49,802 nucleotides of DNA from Solirubrobacter phytolaccae (GTDB taxonomy: Bacteria > Actinomycetota > Thermoleophilia > Solirubrobacterales > Solirubrobacteraceae). Made by a program: the position numbers and the translations under genes. Each line of letters opens with the position of its first letter. Position 1 is the stretch's first letter. The DNA lies in NCBI RefSeq assembly GCF_027587195.1, contig NZ_JAPDDP010000057.1, positions 1 to 49,802 of the forward strand, given 5' to 3'. Shown in pieces: positions 38,071-45,125 of the stretch. Below the pieces are notes generated by a model. It saw only the letters and a program-made list of their open reading frames with translations, made no database searches and was not told the DNA's origin.

Positions 38071-41000
38071 GTGTCCTACGAGGGCTTTCGCGAGATGCTT
38101 CGGCAGGAAGCCGCGATGCTGGCGGCATCCGCAGCACGACACTCGGCGCTTTCACAGCACAAGCCCTCGCGCGGAACAGCGCGTGAGGCCGCCGTCGCGG
38201 ACGCGCTTAGGGCACGGTTCCCGATGATCGAGATGCTGCGGGGGGAGGTGATGGCACCGGGATCAGGCCCTAGCAGCGAATGGGACGTGATCCTGCACGA
38301 TCCCTCGCGCGGGGCGCCACTGGCCGGTGAGGGAGACGCCCACGTCGTCCCGATCGAAACGGTCGTGGCGGTCGTCTCGGTGAAAAGCCAACTAGGCACT
38401 TCCGCCGTCGTGGAATGCGCCGGTGCGGCAGTTCGCCTTCGGGGCTTGGTCACGCAGGAGTTTCCAGAGATGCCGTTGCCCGCTGTCTTCGCATTTGGTT
38501 TTGAAGGCGTGAAGGGAGACACGCTCTCGGACGCTCTAGCCGACGCGTCGACGACGCATGGAGCCATGTCACGGGTTGACGGCTTGCTTGTCCTTGGCCA
38601 GAGGCTCGCGCTGCCGTCTCCGGAGGGATACGCGGTTTCCGATGCTGGCCCGGACGCCTATGGCCATTGGATCGCGGCGATTGATTTTGCCGTGGAACGA
38701 GCTCCCAGGAGCCGGATGCGTTACTCGCACTATCTCGGGCCCGAGCCGTCCAGCGGCGCTGTTTCATCGCCGTTCTCGTACTTTGCCGAGGGCAGTGCGG
38801 TCGCGGCTGTCGTCACGGAGACCTCTATAGCCCCGGAGTCTTCGTCGTCGGTTCCCGAGACGGCCACCGATGATGTACGCGACGTACCTCTCGGATTGGC
38901 GACTCGACCAGCCGCTCAGGATCTCGGGGCTTCGCGGATGATGCGTCGGGTCGTAGACGAGCTTCGAGCGCATGACTCGAATGCCGCGATCAAACTGAGT
39001 AAGGCGCTGGAAAGTCGCGACGCGCTAGTCAATCTCGCCCATGCTGAACACGGTCGCCTCCTGGCCTACGTGGCGGCGGCCGTGAGCGTTCTTGGGGAGA
39101 TGCGGCTAGCGGCGGCCGCGTTCGAGCGTGCGTCCAGCGAGACCGATGGAGACGAGAGCGCCTCCCTCTTGGCGCGGGCAGCGATCACGTACCGAGCCGC
39201 GGACGAAGCCGCGTCCGCCGACGCGATCATGGACCGTGCGAGCGACGACCTGCGTCCCGGGTTCCGGCTAGCACGCGCTTCCCTGCTGGACGATGCGACC
39301 GACCGAGTAACGGAGCTGCGGGCTATTCAGCCTGCCCTCCCATGGGAGGGTCGCTTCCGGGACGTTCTCCTCGCGAAGTCTCTTTACGAGCTTGACCGCG
39401 AGCCGGAAGCCGAGGAGGCCGCGCGAAAGGCACTCCAGGATGCGTGGTCGCTCTCCGCGGCCGAGCTGCTGGTGCGCTGCCTAATGGCGGCTGACCGTCG
39501 GAGTGCACGCGACCCGTCGACAGCTCGACAGGATTCGTCGTACGACGAAGCGATCCAGGTGCTCGACGATGTAGCGCACGAAGCACTGACCCTCGGACAT
39601 CTTGACCAAGCGATGATCCACGACGGGGACCTCGTGCGGGCCCTCGCGCGACGCCATCGTCATCCAGATGTTGACGGAGTAGTGGGATGGTGGACGAGCC
39701 GAGGCTCGGCCGAGGCGCGAAGCGCGACAGCGCGCGCGGCCTTAGCGTCCGCGCTGCTTGGGGCGCATCGCCAGGATCTCGCGGTGAGGATCGCCCCAGG
39801 TAGAGATGCGACCGATGAGACGAGCCGTCTGTTGTGGTTGCAGCTTGATCTCGGGTCATCCGATCCCAATGTGGCCGCGGCGGCAACCCAAGCGCTAGAC
39901 CGGCAGATCGAAGCGGCAACGGACGACCAAGACGCTCTAGCGCTGGCGAACATTCGTGCAACAGCCTCGTTGGACCATGGCGCTCCATGGAGCGATCGTG
40001 CTGCGGAGATTCTCGGGCGCGAGGCGCCTTTCTACCGTGACCAATTGCTGTCCTCGTACCTCGCCAGACGGGGCGACTCTAAGCAAGCGGAAACGATCTT
40101 GCTGGCCTACGCTGACACGTTGGTCGGAAGGCGCGCGCTGATAGACGTTGCTGTCGACGCAGAGGATTGGGAGCGGGTCGTCACGCTCGTTGAAGACACC
40201 TTGGGTGACGAGCCGCCTCCGATCGAGAGGTTGCGTCGCGCCGACGCCCTCGAGCAACTCGAACGCCATTCCGAGGCAGAGACGGCCTGGCGTGCGCTTG
40301 CGGAGGCCGGCGACACCCCCACTGCGATGCGCGAACATGCCTGGTACAGATTCGCCTCATCACTAGCTACTCGGCAGCAGTGGGATGCGCTCGCCAAGGC
40401 GGCAGTTGCCTGGTCAGAGGCATGCCCTGAAAGCTCGCAGGCTGCTTGGGCTGCTGCCGAATCACTCGCCCGAATTGGGGACGCGTCAGCTGGATTGGAG
40501 CTGCTCGAACGCGCTGGCGAACGACCGGAAAGTGATTCGCAACGGCGGCTGGTTGCCCGGCTGATTGCAAACGCGCGACCGATCACCGAGGCGCTTGAAC
40601 GTATCGCTCGTCTTTCCGACGAAATTGCTCGACGTGACGAGACGTTGGAAGCGATGCTCATCACGCTCTCAATCCGAGTCGACTTCGAACTCGACGCGGA
40701 ACTCGAGCGGCGGCTGCGCTCGACGTTCGCGGAGTTCCCCGAGCGTTTCCCAGAGTCCGCGCACGTGCAGTCCTTCAGTGCGCCGTCTACCGCCGAAGGG
40801 TGGAGCGAGTTCGCCGAGCGACACCTGGGGCGGCGAGAACGCTGGGCCTCCGAGATCCTTGAGCAGATCTCCGGTGGTAGTGGCGCGCTATCGCTGCTGG
40901 CGGTCCTTGGACGGACTTCGCTCGAGGTTTGGATCGAGAGCCGTCTGCTCCCGCTCGTGACTCCGTTGCGGGACTTGCAAGAACTTGAGGTGTCCGACGC

Positions 41001-42132
41001 TGATGCCGCGATTGCGCGTGCTGCGTCCTGGGACGGATCTGTTCTTGCGGTGCTCTCCCTGCTTCCTGAGGCCTCATCGGGGGCCGTCCGCCGCGCACTA
41101 CCGGGCTCGGTCGTGCCGCGAGCAATTGCTGAAGAGGTCGAAGTGCTCGGACGTGAGCCAGACAGCAACAGCGCGGGGACCCTTGGGTGGGATCCTGACT
41201 CCGGTCGTCCGACGCTTTGGACAGATTCAGAAGAATCGGTCGCCGCCAGAACGAAGCGCATCGAGAAGCTCAGAGAAATCGCTCGCACGCTCGCCGTTCT
41301 GGACCCGGATGTCGGCGGCACCAGCGATGCCGCTGGAGCCTTACGTAGCGGAGACCTGCATCATTCGGCAGCGACTTGGTTGGGAGCGCTCGTGCTCGCG
41401 ATCGACCGCGGCATTCCGTTCTTCTGCGACGACCGCTATCTCCGACGTTGGGCGCGACAGCAAGCCGTTCCAGCCTTTGGAACCGCAGCTCTGCTCGAGG
41501 CCATGAGGCGCCGAGGTGTGCTTACAGAGCCCGATGCGCGTACGGCGGTGTGGACGCTCCGCGGTGCCGGCGGTCGGTATCTGCGACTCGAAGCGAACGA
41601 GCTTGCCGCTCGAGTCTCGGCCGATGATTTCGAAGTAAGCCCTGCCGTAGACACCACGCTTCTAGACCCAGACGGGTGGCTAGTAGATGCGGAGACCTCG
41701 ATCGAGGCGTGGGATCTGGCGTTGAGGGCCATTTGGAAGGCCAGGCCAAGCAGACTGGCGGAGTGGATTGCGCATCTCGTGACTCGGTTGAGGACCGTTC
41801 ATGGCCGTCGCCCTGGGGCTATCTGCGCCGTTCTTCTCAGCAGAGCGGCGCTTGGGGACAGTGCGGATTCCGACTACTGTCGCGCATTGCTTGCCGCATT
41901 CAGTCGTTGCGAGCGCGTCTTCTGCACGGTCGAGAACCCCGTGGATGAGCTTGTTGCGAACGCTGTTCAGACGGCCACTGCAACTGGTTCGGTTCCTCCT
42001 ATCGTTCCCTTGGTTGCGGTGCTGTCTCGGCTACCGATGAAGTACCAGCTCCGCGTTCTCGGCCTTCCTGCGGGCCCCGACTGGCGATTGGGTCTCATCG
42101 AGGACGGAACTGCGAAGCAGCCGCCTGTCTGA
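38071..42132 (+). CDS. giant protein: DUF6602/restriction-fold head, helical repeats, PIN-like region
   Basis: About 1,353 residues. The N-terminal 130 residues resemble DUF6602: SQHKPSRGTAREAAV (E39), APGSGPSSEWDVILHD (D72), PIETVVAVVSVKSQL (E96, K105). This is a PD-(D/E)XK-like layout, although the Glu usual in E-V-K is Ser103. Residues about 330-1000 are a long alpha-helical region with TPR-like Ala-rich pairs (AAAAFERASSETDGDE, EEAARKALQDAWSLSAAELL). Near 1110-1160, AIDRGIPFFCDDRYLRRWAR and AFGTAALLEAMRRRGVL resemble the end of a PIN nuclease domain. No membrane segments. The GTG at 38071 (SYEGFREML) is used; ATG at 38095 is an alternative. It lies between the broken and intact integrases, inside the island. 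A nuclease-based defence role is inferred; it matches no named system I know. Confidence 0.75.
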   Translation: MSYEGFREMLRQEAAMLAASAARHSALSQHKPSRGTAREAAVADALRARFPMIEMLRGEVMAPGSGPSSEWDVILHDPSRGAPLAGEGDAHVVPIETVVAVVSVKSQLGTSAVVECAGAAVRLRGLVTQEFPEMPLPAVFAFGFEGVKGDTLSDALADASTTHGAMSRVDGLLVLGQRLALPSPEGYAVSDAGPDAYGHWIAAIDFAVERAPRSRMRYSHYLGPEPSSGAVSSPFSYFAEGSAVAAVVTETSIAPESSSSVPETATDDVRDVPLGLATRPAAQDLGASRMMRRVVDELRAHDSNAAIKLSKALESRDALVNLAHAEHGRLLAYVAAAVSVLGEMRLAAAAFERASSETDGDESASLLARAAITYRAADEAASADAIMDRASDDLRPGFRLARASLLDDATDRVTELRAIQPALPWEGRFRDVLLAKSLYELDREPEAEEAARKALQDAWSLSAAELLVRCLMAADRRSARDPSTARQDSSYDEAIQVLDDVAHEALTLGHLDQAMIHDGDLVRALARRHRHPDVDGVVGWWTSRGSAEARSATARAALASALLGAHRQDLAVRIAPGRDATDETSRLLWLQLDLGSSDPNVAAAATQALDRQIEAATDDQDALALANIRATASLDHGAPWSDRAAEILGREAPFYRDQLLSSYLARRGDSKQAETILLAYADTLVGRRALIDVAVDAEDWERVVTLVEDTLGDEPPPIERLRRADALEQLERHSEAETAWRALAEAGDTPTAMREHAWYRFASSLATRQQWDALAKAAVAWSEACPESSQAAWAAAESLARIGDASAGLELLERAGERPESDSQRRLVARLIANARPITEALERIARLSDEIARRDETLEAMLITLSIRVDFELDAELERRLRSTFAEFPERFPESAHVQSFSAPSTAEGWSEFAERHLGRRERWASEILEQISGGSGALSLLAVLGRTSLEVWIESRLLPLVTPLRDLQELEVSDADAAIARAASWDGSVLAVLSLLPEASSGAVRRALPGSVVPRAIAEEVEVLGREPDSNSAGTLGWDPDSGRPTLWTDSEESVAARTKRIEKLREIARTLAVLDPDVGGTSDAAGALRSGDLHHSAATWLGALVLAIDRGIPFFCDDRYLRRWARQQAVPAFGTAALLEAMRRRGVLTEPDARTAVWTLRGAGGRYLRLEANELAARVSADDFEVSPAVDTTLLDPDGWLVDAETSIEAWDLALRAIWKARPSRLAEWIAHLVTRLRTVHGRRPGAICAVLLSRAALGDSADSDYCRALLAAFSRCERVFCTVENPVDELVANAVQTATATGSVPPIVPLVAVLSRLPMKYQLRVLGLPAGPDWRLGLIEDGTAKQPPV

Positions 42133-42170
42133 GACACCGCCTGAGTCTCGACTGCTGTCGATCCCAGAAC

Positions 42171-43355
42171 CTAGCCCGCTCGACCAGTTGTTGAGTTGCC
42201 CACCCGGGTGTACGCCGGTGTGCCGTGCGCGAAAGCGGTGTCGAGCAGGGAGACTTCTCGCGCAGCTGGCTGGTAGTGGGCGTAGATGGCGGTCGTGTCG
42301 GGATCCTCGTGGCCCATCCACGCCTGGATCGTTCGCATCGGCACGCCGGCTGCAGCGCAGCGAGTGCCGAACGTGTGCCGCAGCTCGTGGAACGTGATCT
42401 CCCGCACCTCCGCGCGCTTCAAGGCGGCCTTGAAGCGCTTGAGCAGCTTGGACCTGTCGAGCGGCTTGCCAAGTTCGGGGTGGCCAAAGACGAGGCCGTC
42501 GTCGGCCTGATAGCGAGACCGCTGGAACAGGCGCTCCAACTCGACCGCCACGCGCGTTGCCATCGGAACTGAGCGGGCGGACTCTTCGCTCTTCGGATCG
42601 TTGAACTCGCCGAGCACGTAGCCCTCGACGACACGGATGCGCTCGTTGGTCCAGTCGATGTGTCGCCAGCGCAGCGCGAGTAGCTCGTTCTGTCGCAGGC
42701 CGGTCATGGCGGCGACCAGGTAGAGGGAGGGCTCGATCGATCCCAACGCGTCCTCGGGGTAGTCCACACGTACGAGGGCTTCTAGCTCCTCCTGCGTGAG
42801 GAACCGAATGCGCATCTTGTTGCGCCGGACCTTCGGTCCTTCCGCGAGCTTGACTGGGTTCGCCACGCACCACTTGCGGCGCTGTCCGAGCACGAAGATC
42901 GAGTGCAGTACGCCGAGGAGATTCCGGATCGTCTTGGGCGCGAGCCCGGCGGAGAGCTTCGCGTCGATGAACCGCTCGACGTGGTCCTCGGTGAGCTGCG
43001 CGAGATCCTTGCCCTTGAACTGCGGAGCCACCGCGATGTGCACGCGGATGCAGCCCTCGACGTTCACCAGGTAGGACTTCTTGGCCCCGCGCGCCTTCAG
43101 CCGTCGGAGGAGCGCGGCGCCGGCCTCCGCCACGGTCACGCGCTCGACGACCGACGAGGCAAGGAGCGACTCGTCCTCGATCATCGACCGCAGCTTCGCC
43201 TCGGCCTGCGTCTTGGTCAGACCGTCGCGCTCGCCGGGTGTGCGCAGCGCGCCGACCTTGCGGTTGCGCTGACGTCCACTCGGGTCACGCCAGCGGCCGT
43301 ACCAACTGCCGTTGGTCTCGTAGAGGTGTCCGGTGCCGTACGAGCGCTTGCCCAT
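42171..43355 (-). CDS. int: tyrosine-family site-specific integrase of the island
   Basis: 394 residues. The N-terminal arm-binding region begins GKRSYGTGHLYETNGSWYGR and the core-binding (SAM-like) domain covers about 70-165. The catalytic domain has R221 (TGLRQNE), a Lys around 255, H323-x2-R326 (HELRH), H349 (MGHED) and the nucleophile Y358 (TAIYAHY). All active-site residues are present, so it should be functional. The ATG is preceded by AGGAGAAGG at good spacing. It is placed 150 bases from attR and reads inward, typical of islands in tRNA genes. It would recombine the 76-bp tRNA-His att sequence. The upstream DNA holds the right-hand GGAACAA repeats, which may also allow autoregulation. 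Confidence 0.94.
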   Translation of the reverse strand: MGKRSYGTGHLYETNGSWYGRWRDPSGRQRNRKVGALRTPGERDGLTKTQAEAKLRSMIEDESLLASSVVERVTVAEAGAALLRRLKARGAKKSYLVNVEGCIRVHIAVAPQFKGKDLAQLTEDHVERFIDAKLSAGLAPKTIRNLLGVLHSIFVLGQRRKWCVANPVKLAEGPKVRRNKMRIRFLTQEELEALVRVDYPEDALGSIEPSLYLVAAMTGLRQNELLALRWRHIDWTNERIRVVEGYVLGEFNDPKSEESARSVPMATRVAVELERLFQRSRYQADDGLVFGHPELGKPLDRSKLLKRFKAALKRAEVREITFHELRHTFGTRCAAAGVPMRTIQAWMGHEDPDTTAIYAHYQPAAREVSLLDTAFAHGTPAYTRVGNSTTGRAG

Positions 43356-43400
43356 GTCCTTCTCCTGAAAGAGTCGGCATCGGCACGGCTTCCTGAAGGG

Positions 43401-43438
43401 CGACGGAACAATCTTCGGAACAAATTGAGCCGAACAAA
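43401..43438. promoter_or_regulatory. GGAACAA repeats, probable arm-type integrase sites (right)
   Basis: GGAACAA at 43405-43411 and 43417-43423 with a related CGAACAAA at 43431-43438, between the integrase start and attR. They mirror the left-end repeats at 28546-28574 in sequence and nearly in spacing (12 versus 11 bases). Confidence 0.6.
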
Positions 43439-43457
43439 CCTGACCTAAGACCACAAT

Positions 43458-43479
43458 ATTTGGCTCTAGAGAGCCAAAT
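43458..43479. other. 8-bp stem-loop next to attR
   Basis: ATTTGGCT and AGCCAAAT form a perfect stem around CTAGAG. It lies between the integrase promoter region and attR, inside the element. It could be an Xis/Int-bound site or a terminator insulating the integrase from the flank. Confidence 0.45.
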
Positions 43480-43505
43480 CGCACCCAGTCAAATCGGTAT
43501 CAGTC

Positions 43506-43581
43506 CGGTTGTGGTCCGAGCGGTCGCGGGTTCGAGTCCCGTCGCTCACCCCTCAAGGAAACCGCGCACTTGCGCGGTTTC
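43506..43581 (+). repeat. attR: second copy of the 76-bp tRNA-His repeat
   Basis: Identical to 28436-28511. It begins at the anticodon stem, so it is only the 3' half of a tRNA and is not a working gene. It includes the duplicated terminator (43559-43580). The sequence to its right would be the original chromosomal DNA downstream of tRNA-His. Confidence 0.93.
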
Positions 43582-43610
43582 CTCTCGCATCGTTGCAGTC
43601 CGATCGGTGC

Positions 43611-45068
43611 TCAGCAGTCCCGGACCGCCGGGTCGACGTACGGGGTTCCCGCGAGCGGTCCCGAGGTCTGGCCGTTGTTGTAGAACGCGTCGGCGGAGAC
43701 GTAGTACTGGTCACTCCACGGTGCCTGGGCAATTCGGTACCACCAGGTGTTGCCGTTCTGGACCTTGAATCCGGGCAACTTGCAGGAAATGGCGACGGTA
43801 GTGAACGCGGGGATGGTGGGACCCTGAGTGCCGCCGGCGTTGAGGTGGTTCGACCAGGTGTTCGCGTTGCCGCCGGTGGTTTCGTTCCAGGTCCGCGGTG
43901 GGGGTGGCGGTTCCGGAGGCGTTTCGGACTCAGTTGGTGGAGTGCCTGACCCGGCGCCGTAGCCGGATGGCCCACAGGTGACCCACTGTCCGGTGAGGTC
44001 GGGGTACTCGTCCAGGCGGGCGGCGGGGAGGACGTCGGGGCCGGGAACGCCGTGGCCCTTCAAGCAGTAGTACAACGCGCTGGTCGGAATCCAGCGGCGC
44101 TTGCCGTCTTGGCCGACGAGCCATGCGGTCTTCTGGCCCTTGGTGTCTCCGTCCCACTGGACGATGTGCCCGACGTATGCGCCAGGCTGCGTTCCGGGCT
44201 GGTAGATGAACAGCATGTTCTCGGTCGTGTGCTGATGCTCGTGGTACTCGCCGAACTCGTTGGTGATGCCCTGTGCGCGGTTGATGAGGCGGTCTCCGCC
44301 GTTCATCTCGTTCGCCATGAACGACGTCGGGCTGAGGACCCGTGTGACCACGCCCACGTGGCCGAATGTGCCGACGGTCTTGACGAACACGGCCCCTGGG
44401 CGCGGTTCCGTGCCGACCGGAAGCCCGTTGCGCTTCGCGTTGGCCGCCCAGTACTTGGCGTCGTTCTGGCCGGGTGGTCCATACACCGCCGAGCCGAGCC
44501 ACTTCGCGAGGTTCCACGCACCCCAGGTGCAGTACTTGGCTTCGCCCGGGTTGCCGTCGCCGGCGGCACCCTTGGAGCCGCTCGTGTCGAACACGATGGT
44601 CTGCGACTTGGGCTTGTGCAGGTAACGCCCCTGGACCACGTCGAGCGAGCCCGGGAACATGTAGCCGGCTCGTACGCCGTCGCGGGCGACGCGCACCCTT
44701 CCCGATGTCGTCGCGCGACTGACTCGCCCGCGGAACGTGCAACGTGCCGAGAACCGCCACGTACCTTTCGGCGCGCCTGCCGGGGCCACCCAACGCCACG
44801 CGGCACGTCCGCGCTTGGTCACGAGCACCGGGAGGGACATCGCCCGAGTCTTGGGCGCGCGGACGGACGCGCTGCAGCGCGAGTTCGTGTGCGCCGACAC
44901 CACCAGCCGCACCGTGGCCTCCGCGCTCCCCGTGCGCGACGAGTGGACGCGCAGATCCGCCGCGTTCGCTGAGGCGGTCGCGACCCCGGAGCCCAGCACG
45001 GCGAGTGCCACCGCGCTCGCCCGGATACGACCGCCAAGCCGCTGCCGTGTCTCCTGGGACATCGCCAC
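43611..45068 (-). CDS. secreted CHAP-domain amidase/endopeptidase-like protein
   Basis: About 485 residues. Signal peptide (SAVALAVLGSGVATASANAA), then a Cys-containing beta domain, then a CHAP domain with the catalytic Cys in AKYCTWGAWNLAKWLG and His in GTFGHVGVVTRVLS; EPRPGAVFVKT is the usual intermediate strand. CHAP domains cleave peptidoglycan peptide bonds or the amide to the sugar. After it come a segment with QDGKRRWIPTSALYYCLKG (repeat-like, found in other actinobacterial surface proteins), a Pro-rich linker (PPEPPPPPRTW) and a C-terminal Cys-containing domain ending PAVRDC. The start is MAM or the Met two codons later. It is the first chromosomal gene after attR, outside the island. 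Confidence 0.85.
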   Translation of the reverse strand: MAMSQETRQRLGGRIRASAVALAVLGSGVATASANAADLRVHSSRTGSAEATVRLVVSAHTNSRCSASVRAPKTRAMSLPVLVTKRGRAAWRWVAPAGAPKGTWRFSARCTFRGRVSRATTSGRVRVARDGVRAGYMFPGSLDVVQGRYLHKPKSQTIVFDTSGSKGAAGDGNPGEAKYCTWGAWNLAKWLGSAVYGPPGQNDAKYWAANAKRNGLPVGTEPRPGAVFVKTVGTFGHVGVVTRVLSPTSFMANEMNGGDRLINRAQGITNEFGEYHEHQHTTENMLFIYQPGTQPGAYVGHIVQWDGDTKGQKTAWLVGQDGKRRWIPTSALYYCLKGHGVPGPDVLPAARLDEYPDLTGQWVTCGPSGYGAGSGTPPTESETPPEPPPPPRTWNETTGGNANTWSNHLNAGGTQGPTIPAFTTVAISCKLPGFKVQNGNTWWYRIAQAPWSDQYYVSADAFYNNGQTSGPLAGTPYVDPAVRDC

Positions 45069-45125
45069 GCTCCTCGTTCGACTGGTCGCGTGTGTATCCC
45101 CGATTTGTGGAGTTTTGATCCTCGT

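Larger units (their letters stand above)
28436..43581. mobile_element. integrated genomic island at tRNA-His
   Basis: The island is bounded by the 76-bp att repeats; one copy plus content is 15,070 bp. A tyrosine integrase sits at the right end, reading inward, with an excisionase-like protein and a replication-relaxation protein at the left. The middle (about 31.7-38 kb) is visibly less GC-rich than the flanks, as expected for acquired DNA. No conjugation apparatus, relaxase or phage structural genes are seen, so it is probably a mobilisable or non-autonomous island rather than a complete conjugative element or prophage. Two frameshifted genes and a broken second integrase suggest partial decay or tandem history. 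Cargo: helicase plus AlbA_2 protein, possible nucleases, and a giant TPR/PIN-like protein. Confidence 0.9.

Noticed and set aside
43506-43581. A second tRNA-His gene
   Set aside because: The 5' half (acceptor, D-arm and half of the anticodon stem) is missing; this is the att duplication.
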